Shown piece by piece: positions 43,892-52,518 of a stretch of 64,000 bases of DNA. The DNA comes from JAXLRU01 sp046330935 (GTDB taxonomy: Bacteria > Actinomycetota > Actinomycetes > Actinomycetales > Kineosporiaceae). The position numbers were made by a program, and so were the translations under genes. Numbering within the stretch: position 1 is the stretch's first letter; the number at the start of each line of letters is the position of its first letter. The notes below the pieces were generated by a model. The model was not told where the DNA came from. It did no database searches and saw only the letters and a program-made list of their open reading frames with translations. The stretch covers positions 248,001 through 312,000 of the forward strand of contig JAXLRU010000004.1 in assembly GCA_046330935.1 (NCBI GenBank), read 5' to 3'.

Positions 43892-46311
43892 GGGCGCGCC
43901 CCCGCGATCGGGTTGCGCAGCGTCCCGGCGAACTGCAGGGACGACGGCTGGTCGGCGAGGTCGACCATCTGCAGCGTGTTGCGCAGCTGCAGCCGGTTGA
44001 GGCACGAGTGCGCGAACCGGTCGGCGAACAGGTCGAGCCGCTCGTGCAGCGCGCGGTGGTCGGCCGCGTGCCCGGCGACGCACTCGGATGCCAGCGCCCA
44101 GAAGCGGCGGGCGGGCAGCACGCCGTCGACGTCCAGGGCTGCCGCGAGGAAGCGCAGGAACCCGTCGAACGCGTCGGTGAACACCGCGAGCGCCTTCACC
44201 TCGTCGGTCGTGCGCAGCCGCACCCGCTCGACGAGCTCGGGCAACGGGCGTTCGTGCATCAGCGCGACCTCCTCGCCGATGTCCTTCATCAGGGCACCGG
44301 CCGGCATGGCGCCGTCCATGACGAGGATCACGTTCTCGCCGTGCGGCATGAACGCCAGGTCGTGCGCGAGCAGGCAGTGCACGAGCGGGCGCAGGTAGGC
44401 GCGCAGGTAGGCCCGCACCCACTCCTCGGCCGTGGCGCCCGACGCCCGCACCAGCGCCCCGGCCAGCCACGCGCCGTCCGGGTCGCGGTGCAGCAGCGCC
44501 GCCATCGTCATGGCGCGCTGCCCGGGAGCGAGCCGCGGGACGGGCGACTCGCGCCACAGCGCGGCGAGCATCCGTTGCTGCGCCGGACGCCCGGAGGTGG
44601 GCACCCAGCGGTGGTAGGCGTCGCCGGTGTACCCGACGGCGGCGATCTCCCGGAGCACGGACACCCCGCACGCGCGCAGCTCCGCGTCCCGGGCCACGAG
44701 CCCCGCCACGTGGTCGTTGATCGCGGGCGTCGCGCGCATGTAGTTCGGGGACAGCCCGCGCAGGAAGCCCATGTTCTGCACGGACAGCGCCGTCTTCACG
44801 TAGTGCCGGTCGGGCCGGTCGAGGTCGAAGAACGTGCGGATCGACTGCTGCGCCTGGTACCGGTCGTCGCTGCTGCCGACGGGGACGAGCCGGCGCGCGG
44901 CGACGTCGGCGGCGAACGTGACGGCGACCTTGTGCTCCCACTGCCACGGGTGCACGGGCAGGTAGCGGTAGTCGCCGGGGTCGAGCCCGAGGACTGACAG
45001 GCGTGAGGCGAACCGGTCGAGCTGCTCGGCCCCCAGCTGCCCGCCGTACAGCTCGCCCTCGGTCTGGTCGCGGCTCAGCGACAGGTGCGAGCAGTCACGG
45101 CGCGCGGCCAGCCACACCAGCCGCACCGGGCGCCCCGCCTCGGGCGCGAACTCCTGCGCGTCGCCGGCGCCCCACCCGATCCGCCCGTTGTTCGCGACGA
45201 ACGCCGGGTGGCCCTCGGTCATCGCGGCCTCGACCTGCTGGAACGAGGCCGTCACCAGCTCCGACGCCTCGCGCCCGCCGCGGTGGCGCAGCTTCCACGC
45301 CGATCCGGCCAGCGTCGCCGCGATCTCCTCCAGGTACGTGCCCAGCAGGTGGTCGGGCACCCCGAGGACGTCGCGCAGCTCGCCGATCAGGTCGAGCGCG
45401 TCGGGCTCGACGCGCGTGCCGCCGACGGTGCGGACGATCGAGTCGGCGTCGACCAGCCAGTGCTCCAGCGGGTAGCGGCGGGCCGTGAACGTGTACGCGC
45501 CACCCCCCGGGACGTCGAGCAGCCAGGTCCGCGGGACGCCGTCCTCGAGCGTCGGGTCGTCCGAGAACGAGCCCGGCACGGGCGCGATCAGCCGCTCGTG
45601 CGCGAACTCCCCGAGCGCCTTGGCCACCAACCGCCGGTGCGCGAGCGCCATCAGCGCGGGGTCGAGGTGCGCGGGCACCCGGGGCGCGCCGAGGTCGAGG
45701 GCCGAGCCCGCGCCGTCCGGCACCACCAGCGCGAAGCGCTCCGCCAGCGCCGAGGCGGCGAACTGCGCCCGCGTGCACGCCGCGAGCGTCGCCACCTTCG
45801 ACGCCAGGGCGGCGCGGCCGAGCACGACGAACCCGGCCTCGGCGTTCTTGGCGGCGATGCGGGCGTTGCGGGAGTCGGGCTCGACGACGACCCGCGCGAC
45901 GTGCGGGTCGGCGAAGCAGAAGGACATCACCGCGGCCATGACCGCAGAGGTGAGACCGGGCCGCGGTGCACCGAGCGGCGGCGCCACCAGCACGTGCATG
46001 CCCACGTCGCCAGGGCCGACGTCGAGGTGCCGGGCCAGCTCGTGGTGGGCCGGGTCGTAGCGCTCGGCGAGGACCACGGGCTCGCCGTCGAGGCGGCCCA
46101 GCCACGCGGACTCGTGCGGTGACGCGGCGATGGCCGCGTAGGCGGCGTGCACGTCGTCGACGGTGCACGACCCCATCTGCCAGAACGCCGAGCGCGGGTG
46201 CGTGACCCAGGCGTGCAGCAGCTCGGCGTGGACGTCGATGTCCAGCGGTTCGAGGGTCAGCTCGCCGAGGGCGGTGCGCAGGGCGAACGCGGGAGCGGTG
46301 AGCACGGTCAC
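43888..46311 (-). CDS. GNAT acyltransferase-IucA/IucC siderophore synthetase fusion (DesC-DesD type)
   Basis: 807 aa. Residues 1 to about 190 form an AlcB/IucB-type GNAT (LLHAWVTHPRSAFWQMGSCT, GDVGMHVLVAPP, VVEPDSRNARIAAKNAEAGF). It would acylate N-hydroxycadaverine or a similar hydroxylamine. From about 210 an IucA/IucC NIS synthetase follows: TASFQQVEAAMTEGHPAFVA, RDCSHLSLSRDQTEGELYGG, LPVHPWQWEHK, FMPHGENVILVMDGAMP and LMKDIGEE. It forms amides with ATP. In Streptomyces these are separate proteins (DesC, DesD). GTG start overlaps the hydroxylase stop. Confidence 0.92.
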   Translation of the reverse strand: MTVLTAPAFALRTALGELTLEPLDIDVHAELLHAWVTHPRSAFWQMGSCTVDDVHAAYAAIAASPHESAWLGRLDGEPVVLAERYDPAHHELARHLDVGPGDVGMHVLVAPPLGAPRPGLTSAVMAAVMSFCFADPHVARVVVEPDSRNARIAAKNAEAGFVVLGRAALASKVATLAACTRAQFAASALAERFALVVPDGAGSALDLGAPRVPAHLDPALMALAHRRLVAKALGEFAHERLIAPVPGSFSDDPTLEDGVPRTWLLDVPGGGAYTFTARRYPLEHWLVDADSIVRTVGGTRVEPDALDLIGELRDVLGVPDHLLGTYLEEIAATLAGSAWKLRHRGGREASELVTASFQQVEAAMTEGHPAFVANNGRIGWGAGDAQEFAPEAGRPVRLVWLAARRDCSHLSLSRDQTEGELYGGQLGAEQLDRFASRLSVLGLDPGDYRYLPVHPWQWEHKVAVTFAADVAARRLVPVGSSDDRYQAQQSIRTFFDLDRPDRHYVKTALSVQNMGFLRGLSPNYMRATPAINDHVAGLVARDAELRACGVSVLREIAAVGYTGDAYHRWVPTSGRPAQQRMLAALWRESPVPRLAPGQRAMTMAALLHRDPDGAWLAGALVRASGATAEEWVRAYLRAYLRPLVHCLLAHDLAFMPHGENVILVMDGAMPAGALMKDIGEEVALMHERPLPELVERVRLRTTDEVKALAVFTDAFDGFLRFLAAALDVDGVLPARRFWALASECVAGHAADHRALHERLDLFADRFAHSCLNRLQLRNTLQMVDLADQPSSLQFAGTLRNPIAGARP

Positions 46312-47633
46312 GCGAGCACCGCCTCGGCAGGCGACCCGAGCGGATCCAGGCCCACGGACGCGGGCACCCCGAACTCCTGGAACGCGATCCGCCGCTCCAC
46401 GGGGTAGACCTCACGCCCGAGCACCCGGGCGAGGATCGTCGCGTTGCGCCAGGGGCCCATGCCGAGGTCGGGTCCGGAGACGCCGTGGGTGTGGTCGCCG
46501 CCGTTCTGCACGAACACCTCGCCGCGACCGCCGTCGCAGGAGTGGTCGAGTGCGACGTCGAGGCGCCCCCGCGCGTCGAAGCGCAGCCGGTCGCGGACGC
46601 CGTCGAGGAACGCCGGGACGCGCGGGGCGTACCCGGTGGCGAGCACGACGCCGTCGGTGCGCAGCTCGTGGGCGACCCCCTGCTCGGTCTCGCGCAGCAC
46701 CAGCCGGAACCCGTCGCCGTCCCACGACGCGTCCACCAGCTCGCGCCCGGCGAGCAGGCGGGTGTCGGCGCCGCCCGCCACGTCGAGGCGGTACAGCGTC
46801 TCGAAGATCGCGTCGATCGTCGTCGCGCTGATCCCCTTGTAGAGGCCGCGCTGCTCGCGGATCAGCGCCTCGCGCCGCGCCGGGTCGAGGCCGTGGAAGT
46901 AGGCGACGTACTCGGGCGAGGTCAGCTCCAGCGTCAGCTTCGTGTACTCCATGGGGAAGAACCGGGGCGAGCGCGTGACCCAGTCGACGCCGGCGCCGCG
47001 CTCGCGGGAGTCGGCGAGCAGGTCGTGGTAGATCTCGGCGGCGCTCTGGCCGCTGCCGACGACCGTGACGCGGGGCAGCGCGCGCAGGCGCTCGCGGTGG
47101 GTGAGGTAGTCGGCGGCGTGGAGGACGGGCGCGGCGTCCGAGGGCAGCCCGGCGGCGGCGTCCGGCACGTGGGGGGCGGTGCCGATGCCGAGGACGAGCC
47201 GACGCGCCCGGTGCGTCTCGAGCGCGCCGGAGGCCAGGCGCGCGCGGACGACGTACGCCTCGCCGTCGTGCTCGACGCGTTCCACCCGCCGCCCGAACCG
47301 CAGGCTCGGCAGCTGCTCGGCGACCCAGCGGCAGTAGGCGTCGTACTCGGCGCGCAGGGGGAAGAAGCTCTCGCGCACGTAGAACCGGTAGAGCCGCCCG
47401 GTGGCCTTGAGGTGGGCGAGGAAGCTGTACGGCGACGTCGGGTCGGCCATCGTGACGAGGTCGGCGAGGAAGGGCACCTGGATCGTCGCGCCCTCGATCA
47501 TCAGGCCGGGGTGCCAGCGGAACTCCTCGCGCGCGTCGAGGAATACGGCGTCCAGGCCGTCGACGGGTGCCGCGAGGGCCGCGAGCCCGAGGTTGAACGG
47601 GCCGATGCCGATGCCGAGCAGGTCGTGCGTCAC
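46308..47633 (-). CDS. desB: Lysine/cadaverine N6-hydroxylase (DesB/IucD family)
   Basis: 441 aa flavoprotein monooxygenase. FAD-binding GIGIGPFNLGLAAL at the N-terminus, NADPH-binding VVGSGQSAAEIYHDLL at about residues 195-210, and ATGYAP near the C-terminus. Hydroxylates the omega-amino group of lysine or cadaverine using NADPH and O2, making the precursor for hydroxamates. GTG 47633 overlaps the decarboxylase stop (GTGA), and its stop overlaps the next GTG. Confidence 0.92.
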   Translation of the reverse strand: MTHDLLGIGIGPFNLGLAALAAPVDGLDAVFLDAREEFRWHPGLMIEGATIQVPFLADLVTMADPTSPYSFLAHLKATGRLYRFYVRESFFPLRAEYDAYCRWVAEQLPSLRFGRRVERVEHDGEAYVVRARLASGALETHRARRLVLGIGTAPHVPDAAAGLPSDAAPVLHAADYLTHRERLRALPRVTVVGSGQSAAEIYHDLLADSRERGAGVDWVTRSPRFFPMEYTKLTLELTSPEYVAYFHGLDPARREALIREQRGLYKGISATTIDAIFETLYRLDVAGGADTRLLAGRELVDASWDGDGFRLVLRETEQGVAHELRTDGVVLATGYAPRVPAFLDGVRDRLRFDARGRLDVALDHSCDGGRGEVFVQNGGDHTHGVSGPDLGMGPWRNATILARVLGREVYPVERRIAFQEFGVPASVGLDPLGSPAEAVLA

Positions 47634-49177
47634 GCCCGCACCCCCGAGGTGAGCTCGCGCCCCGCGGCGGCGACGAGGTCGACGGCGCGCAGGACGTCGT
47701 CGAGGGTGACCTGCGGGTTCAGCAGGGTGACCTTGAGCCACGCCTCGCTGTCCAGCCGGGTCTTGGCGACGACCGCCGTCCCCGCGTCGAACAGCGCGGC
47801 GCGGATCCCCGGCACCAGCCGCTCGGCGGCACGCGCCCGGGCGGCCGGGTCGGTCGCCCCGTCGTCGCCAGTGGGCGGGAGCCAGCGGAACAGGACGGTG
47901 CTCAGCGCGGGGCGCGGGCCCACCTCGACGTCGTCGCGGGCCGACAGCGCGGCGTGGACGTCGAGCGCGAGGTCGGCGACGGCGTCCACCATCGCTCCGA
48001 GCGCCGGGGCGCCCAGGGCGCGCAGCGTCACCCACAGCTTGAGCGCGTCGAACCGGCGGGTGGTCTGCATCGAGACGTCGACGAGGTTGGGGTGGTCCTC
48101 GCCCTCGGGGTTGAGGTAGTCCGCGTGCCAGGCGGCGTGCCGCAGCCGGGCGCCGTCGCCGACGACGATCGCGCTGCAGGCCACGGGCTGGAAGAAGCCC
48201 TTGTGGAAGTCGACGGTGACGGAGTCGGCGAGCTCGAGGCCCGCGAGCAGGTGGCGGCGGCGCTCGCTGAGCAGCAGCGCGCCCCCGTAGGCGGCGTCCA
48301 CGTGCAGCCACACGCCGTGCTCGCGGGCGACCTCCGCGACGCCGATCAGCGGGTCGACGAGGCCGAGGTCGGTGGTGCCGGCGGTCGCGACGACGGCGGC
48401 GGGCACGAGCCCGGCCTGCGTCACGGAGTGCAGCGCGGCGTCGAGGGCGGCGGGGTCGAGGCGGCGGTCGGGCAGCTCGCCGACGGTGACCACGGCGTCG
48501 GGCGAGAGGCCCAGCAGCCGGGCGGCCTTGGCGACGCTGAAGTGCGCCCGCGCCGAGGCGAGCACGCGCAGGCGGGGCAGGGCGCGGTCGCGAGGCAGGC
48601 CCTCGCGCTGCAGCCGGGCCAGGGTCTCCTCGCGGGCGAGCAGCAGCGCGTGCAGGTTCGACGCCGTGCCGCCGCTGGTGAACACCCCGTCGGCGCTGCC
48701 GCCGAAGCCGATCAGGGACGCCGTCCAGCCGATCAGCCGCTGTTCGATCAGGGTGGCCGACGTCGACTGGTCCCACGTGTCGACGGAGGTGTTGACCGCG
48801 CTCGCGAGCACCTCAGCGGCCAGGGCCGGGACGGCGACGGGGCAGTTGAGGTGGGCGAGGTAGCCGGGGTCGTGGAACCAGACGGCGTGGTCGAGGTACA
48901 GCTCGCCGACCTCGGCCAGCGCCGCAGCGGTGGTGCCGAGGGGCCGGTCGAGGTCGACGTCGTCGACGAGCGCCTGCAGCTGTGGGCGGGTCGCGGCCGA
49001 GCGCGGCCCGGTGGCGCGCAGGGACGCCGCCGCGACGCCGCCCGCTGCGTCGGTGACGGCGCGCAGGTAGGCGCCCGCGGCGTCCGGCCCGAACAGCTGG
49101 GTGGCGGTGTCGATCTCGGCGGCATCCCGCTGTCGCGACTGCGGGGCGGCGGGGGCTGCGGGCGGTGCGCTCGTCAC
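47630..49177 (-). CDS. desA: PLP-dependent lysine decarboxylase (DesA type)
   Basis: 515 aa, group II decarboxylase fold. VDTWDQSTSATLIEQRLIGW, GVFTSGGTASNLHALLLARE, WLHVDAAYGGALLLS and SVTVDFHKGFFQPVACSAIV (PLP-Lys) are all present. In desferrioxamine pathways it makes cadaverine from lysine. First gene of the biosynthetic operon. GTG 49177 is chosen because GAGGAG lies five bases upstream; the ATG that would extend the protein lies inside the iron box. Confidence 0.9.
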   Translation of the reverse strand: MTSAPPAAPAAPQSRQRDAAEIDTATQLFGPDAAGAYLRAVTDAAGGVAAASLRATGPRSAATRPQLQALVDDVDLDRPLGTTAAALAEVGELYLDHAVWFHDPGYLAHLNCPVAVPALAAEVLASAVNTSVDTWDQSTSATLIEQRLIGWTASLIGFGGSADGVFTSGGTASNLHALLLAREETLARLQREGLPRDRALPRLRVLASARAHFSVAKAARLLGLSPDAVVTVGELPDRRLDPAALDAALHSVTQAGLVPAAVVATAGTTDLGLVDPLIGVAEVAREHGVWLHVDAAYGGALLLSERRRHLLAGLELADSVTVDFHKGFFQPVACSAIVVGDGARLRHAAWHADYLNPEGEDHPNLVDVSMQTTRRFDALKLWVTLRALGAPALGAMVDAVADLALDVHAALSARDDVEVGPRPALSTVLFRWLPPTGDDGATDPAARARAAERLVPGIRAALFDAGTAVVAKTRLDSEAWLKVTLLNPQVTLDDVLRAVDLVAAAGRELTSGVRA

Positions 49178-49200
49178 GGCTCTCCTCGGCTCGATCGGGC

Positions 49201-49219
49201 TTAGGTTAGGCTTACCTAA
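49201..49219. promoter_or_regulatory. DtxR/IdeR-type iron box (18 of 19 consensus positions)
   Basis: TTAGGTTAGGCTTACCTAA differs from the consensus by one base. It is in the 43-bp gap between the biosynthetic operon (49177, minus) and the siderophore-interacting protein (49221, plus), so one site can repress both. Confidence 0.9.
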
Positions 49220-49220
49220 C

Positions 49221-49970
49221 ATGACAGATCGAACCGAGCGCAATTCCGTCACCGCCACGCTCCCGAGGGCCCGCCGCGGCTGGGAGGGCGCCGTCCTCAA
49301 GGCCCTGCGCGCCCCCGACTTCACGCTCACCGTGCTGCGAACGCAGCCCGTCACCCCGCGCCTGCACCGCCTCGTCGTCGCCGACGGCGGCCTGCTCGCC
49401 GCCCACCCGCCGCACCCCACCCAGTGGGTACGCCTGTGGTTCCCCGGCCCGAAGCCGCACCAGCGCGCCTACACCGTCGTCGACCCCGACCCCGTGGCCG
49501 GCACCTTCGCGCTGGAGTTCGCCGTCCACGACGGGCCCGCCCCCGCCTGGGCCCTGGCCGCGCGTCCCGGCGACACGATCGAGGCGACCGTCCAGGGCAG
49601 CGCGTTCCGGCACCCCGCCACCGTTCCCGGGACCGCCTGGGTGGTCGGCGACCTCGCGTCCGTCCCTGCGATCCGCACCCTGGTGCCCGTGCTCGCCCCC
49701 GGCCGCGTGCAGGTCGTCCTCGAGCACGCGCACGAGGATGAACTCGACGTCCCGCTCGAGCTGGCCCCCGGCGTCCCCGTCACGCGCGTCCCCCGGGGAG
49801 ACGGCACCGCCCTGCCCGCCGCCGTCCTCGCCGCCCTCGGCGACGACGCCGCCCGCGACTGGTTCTGGATCGCCGCCGAGGCGTCCGCCACCCGGGCCCT
49901 CGTCAAGGCGCTGCGCGCCCGCGGCGTCGGCAAGGACCGCATCGACGCGTGCGGCTACTGGAGCGCATGA
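49221..49970 (+). CDS. Siderophore-interacting protein (ferric-siderophore reductase, flavin type)
   Basis: 249 aa of the SIP/ViuB family. A FAD-binding barrel (TVLRTQPVTPRLHRLVVADG, then WVRLWFPGPKPHQRAYTVVD) is followed by an NAD(P)H domain (TAWVVGDLASVPAIRTLVPV, WIAAEASATRALVKALRARG). It ends GYWSA. Reduces ferric siderophore to free iron in the cytoplasm (DesF-like). ATG 49221 comes one base after the iron box with no ribosome-binding site. It is the only start that keeps the whole domain, so initiation is unusual. Confidence 0.9.
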   Translation: MTDRTERNSVTATLPRARRGWEGAVLKALRAPDFTLTVLRTQPVTPRLHRLVVADGGLLAAHPPHPTQWVRLWFPGPKPHQRAYTVVDPDPVAGTFALEFAVHDGPAPAWALAARPGDTIEATVQGSAFRHPATVPGTAWVVGDLASVPAIRTLVPVLAPGRVQVVLEHAHEDELDVPLELAPGVPVTRVPRGDGTALPAAVLAALGDDAARDWFWIAAEASATRALVKALRARGVGKDRIDACGYWSA

Positions 49971-50053
49971 CCGCCGGCCCCGCGGGTACTCGCAGGACGC
50001 GCCGCAAGCGGCGCATCCGACGTCGAGCAGCCGAGCCGAGGAGAGCATCACCG

Positions 50054-50524
50054 ATGGCGCCCCAGATCCGCAGCACCCTGTCCGAGACCGACCAGGCCGT
50101 GGTCGGCGCGGCCCTCAACACCGCGCTCGCCGACCTCGTCGACCTGCACCTCGTGGGCAAGCAGGCGCACTGGAACCTGATCGGGCGCAACTTCCGCAGC
50201 CTGCACCTGCAGCTCGACGAGGTCGTCGACACGGCCCGCCAGTACGCCGACCTGGTCGCCGAGCGCGCCGTGACCCTCGGTGTCCCCGCCGACGGCCGCG
50301 CGACCACGATCGCCACCGCGTCGGGCATGCCCACGTACAAGGACGGCTTCGTCACCGACACCGACACGATCGGCTACTTCGTCGACGCGCTCGGCTCGGT
50401 CATCGCCCGCCTGCGCGAGGGCATCGCCGCGACCGAGGAGCCCGACCCGGTCAGCCAGGACCTGCTCATCGAGGTCACCGCGAACCTGGAGAAGCACTAC
50501 TGGATGTTCCAGGCCGAGCAGTGA
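50054..50524 (+). CDS. dps: Dps-family DNA-protection ferritin
   Basis: 156 aa, normal Dps length. The ferroxidase-site block is DLHLVGKQAHWNLIGRNFRS followed by HLQLDEVVDTARQYADLVAE. Forms a 12-subunit shell that oxidises Fe(II) with peroxide and stores iron, protecting DNA. ATG 50054 has GAGGAG about ten bases upstream. Its place right after the siderophore genes suggests joint control by iron supply. Confidence 0.93.
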   Translation: MAPQIRSTLSETDQAVVGAALNTALADLVDLHLVGKQAHWNLIGRNFRSLHLQLDEVVDTARQYADLVAERAVTLGVPADGRATTIATASGMPTYKDGFVTDTDTIGYFVDALGSVIARLREGIAATEEPDPVSQDLLIEVTANLEKHYWMFQAEQ

Positions 50525-50700
50525 CGGAACCGGCCGGGTCGGACACGCGTTGACCCGGGCGCATCGACGTTCCACAGCGAACCACCCGCTGGGGCGTCCC
50601 ACCGCGAGGACGGCGCGGAGGGGCGCCCCATCGGGTTGTGGGCGCCAGTAGCACGAAAGGGCGTCGACACCCCGGCCCTGGGCTCGCCATCATGCGGAGC

Positions 50701-51282
50701 ATGAGCGTCGCCACCCAGGTCACCAGCCACGTCAGCGCCGAGGAGATCGCCGCCGGACTCCCGCACGTCGCCGCGGCCCCCCAGCGCCAGGGAACGCTCG
50801 ACCTGATCGTGCGCCGCCCTGTCGTCGACGCGCGGGAGATCCTCGACGTCGGCACCCTCGACCTCGCGTGCGGGCTCGTCGGCGACACGTGGAACCAGCG
50901 GCCCAGCTCCCGGTCGGCCGACGGCGGCCCCCATCCCGACATGCAGCTCAACGTCATGAGCTCGCGCTACATCGCCCTCATCACCGGCGGGGACGACCCC
51001 GAGCTGTGGGCCCTCGCCGGCGACCAGCTGTTCGTCGACCTCGACCTCAGCCACGAGGCCCTGCCTGCGGGCACGCGCCTGGCCATCGGCGACGTCGCCG
51101 TCATCGAGGTCACCGACCAGCCGCACACGGGCTGCGCCAAGTTCTCCGCGCGCTTCGGCCCCGCCGCTCACAAGGCCGTCTGGACCGACGAGGGCAAGGC
51201 CCTGCGCCTGCGCGGGCTGAACGCCAAGGTCGTCGTGCCCGGCGACGTGCGCCCCGGCGACGCCGTCCGCGTGCTCCCCTGA
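50701..51282 (+). CDS. MOSC-domain protein
   Basis: 193 aa. The MOSC core with VGDTWNQR, NVMSSRYIALITGG, GDQLFVDLDLSHEALPAGTR and the conserved Cys in TGCAKFSARFG is clear. MOSC proteins are molybdenum-cofactor sulfurase-related sulfur carriers or detoxifying enzymes; the substrate here is unknown. ATG 50701 is preceded by GGAG; another ATG lies 9 nt upstream. Confidence 0.88.
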   Translation: MSVATQVTSHVSAEEIAAGLPHVAAAPQRQGTLDLIVRRPVVDAREILDVGTLDLACGLVGDTWNQRPSSRSADGGPHPDMQLNVMSSRYIALITGGDDPELWALAGDQLFVDLDLSHEALPAGTRLAIGDVAVIEVTDQPHTGCAKFSARFGPAAHKAVWTDEGKALRLRGLNAKVVVPGDVRPGDAVRVLP

Positions 51283-51317
51283 CGCCGTCCGTCGCCCCGC
51301 CCGGCTACCGTGACGGC

Positions 51318-52052
51318 GTGCCCGAACCGAGCGATCCCACCGCTCCCGCCGAGCTGAGCGAGGACGAGCGGCCCGCCGTCGGTCCGCACCGCGACTCCCC
51401 CGACGAGGCGCCCTGGGCGATGCAACTGGTGATGCGGATCGAGAAGGCCGACCCGCCCAGCCGGACGGCGCTGTGCCGGGCCGCGGCGCTGGCGTGCGTG
51501 CGGCTGCTCGACGACGAGCGGGCGCGGGACGGCGAGTGGCAGCCCTTCGTGCAGCGCTGGCTCGACGGCCGCATCCGCAAGCACGCGCGGCGGGCGCGAG
51601 GAGCGGCGTGGGAGAGGGTGCAGCTGCTCGACGGCGTGACGGCGGCGGTGCCCGGCGGCGAGGTGCGGGCGTTCGTGCCGTGCTCGACCGCCGAGATCCC
51701 CAAGGACGTCGCGAAGCTGCAGCTGTCGGGGTCGGAACCCGAGGACCCCGACCTCGCGACAGCCCTCGACCCCACGCCCGGCGGCCCGCTCGTCGTCGCG
51801 ATCACCCCCGAGCCGTTCCTGCCCCTCGGCAAGGCGGTCGCGGCCGCCGCGCACGCCGCGCAGATCAGCACGTGGGAGATGCCCGAGGAGCGGCTCGCCG
51901 TGTGGCGCGAGGCCGGGTTCCCCGTGGTCGTGGAGCATCCCGACGTCCCACGGTGGCGGGCGCTCCGGCGGGTCGCGCAGGTGGAGGTGCTCGACGGCGG
52001 GTTCACCGTGGTCACCCCGGGCACGTGCACGGCGGTGGCGCGGTGGGCGTGA
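51318..52052 (+). CDS. Peptidyl-tRNA hydrolase (Pth2-like)
   Basis: 244 aa. A variable N-terminus, then WAMQLVMRIEKADPPSRTAL, and a C-terminal domain with PLGKAVAAAAHAAQISTWEM, the Pth2-like signature (GKxxAQxxHA). Hydrolyses peptidyl-tRNA that has dropped off the ribosome. GTG 51318. Its stop overlaps the GTG of the ArfB-like gene by 4 nt, so two translation-rescue activities are coupled. Confidence 0.8.
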   Translation: MPEPSDPTAPAELSEDERPAVGPHRDSPDEAPWAMQLVMRIEKADPPSRTALCRAAALACVRLLDDERARDGEWQPFVQRWLDGRIRKHARRARGAAWERVQLLDGVTAAVPGGEVRAFVPCSTAEIPKDVAKLQLSGSEPEDPDLATALDPTPGGPLVVAITPEPFLPLGKAVAAAAHAAQISTWEMPEERLAVWREAGFPVVVEHPDVPRWRALRRVAQVEVLDGGFTVVTPGTCTAVARWA

Positions 52053-52480
52053 GCGTGCCGGGCGGGGTCTCGGTGACCGCGTCGCTGGTCATCCCCGAGC
52101 GGGAGCTGAAGTGGCGGTTCTCCCGCTCCGGCGGGCCGGGCGGGCAGGGCGTGAACACCGCCGACTCCCGGGTCGAACTGTCCTGGGACGTCGCCGGGTC
52201 GGGGGTCCTGAGCGACGTCCAGCGGGCGCGCGCCCTCGAGCGGCTCGCCGCGCGCCTCGTGGACGGCGTCCTGACCGTCGCCGCGTCGGAGAACCGCGAG
52301 CAGTTGCGCAACCGCGACGCCGCCCGCGTGCGGCTGGCCGCGATCGTCCGGGACGCCGTGGCGCCGCCGGCCCCGCCGCGACGTCCGACGAAGGCCACCC
52401 GGGGGTCGCAGTTGCGGCGCCTGGACTCCAAGAAGAAGCGCGGCACGATCAAGAAGCTGCGTCGAGACCTCGGCGACTGA
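52049..52480 (+). CDS. arfB: ArfB-type ribosome-rescue peptidyl-tRNA hydrolase
   Basis: 143 aa. The GGQ catalytic motif is in FSRSGGPGGQGVNTADSRVE. A basic C-terminal tail (RRLDSKKKRGTIKKLRR) is the part that enters the empty mRNA channel. Releases nascent chains from stalled ribosomes. GTG 52049 overlaps the preceding stop (GTGA). Confidence 0.92.
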   Translation: MSVPGGVSVTASLVIPERELKWRFSRSGGPGGQGVNTADSRVELSWDVAGSGVLSDVQRARALERLAARLVDGVLTVAASENREQLRNRDAARVRLAAIVRDAVAPPAPPRRPTKATRGSQLRRLDSKKKRGTIKKLRRDLGD

Positions 52481-52518
52481 CGCTCGGCGCTGTCGGTCCC
52501 GGTGAGCACACTCCCCGC

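Noticed and set aside
49178..49250. ATG start upstream of the decarboxylase (LGKPNLSPIEPRR extension)
   Set aside because: It would lie in the iron box; GTG 49177 has a proper GAGGAG.
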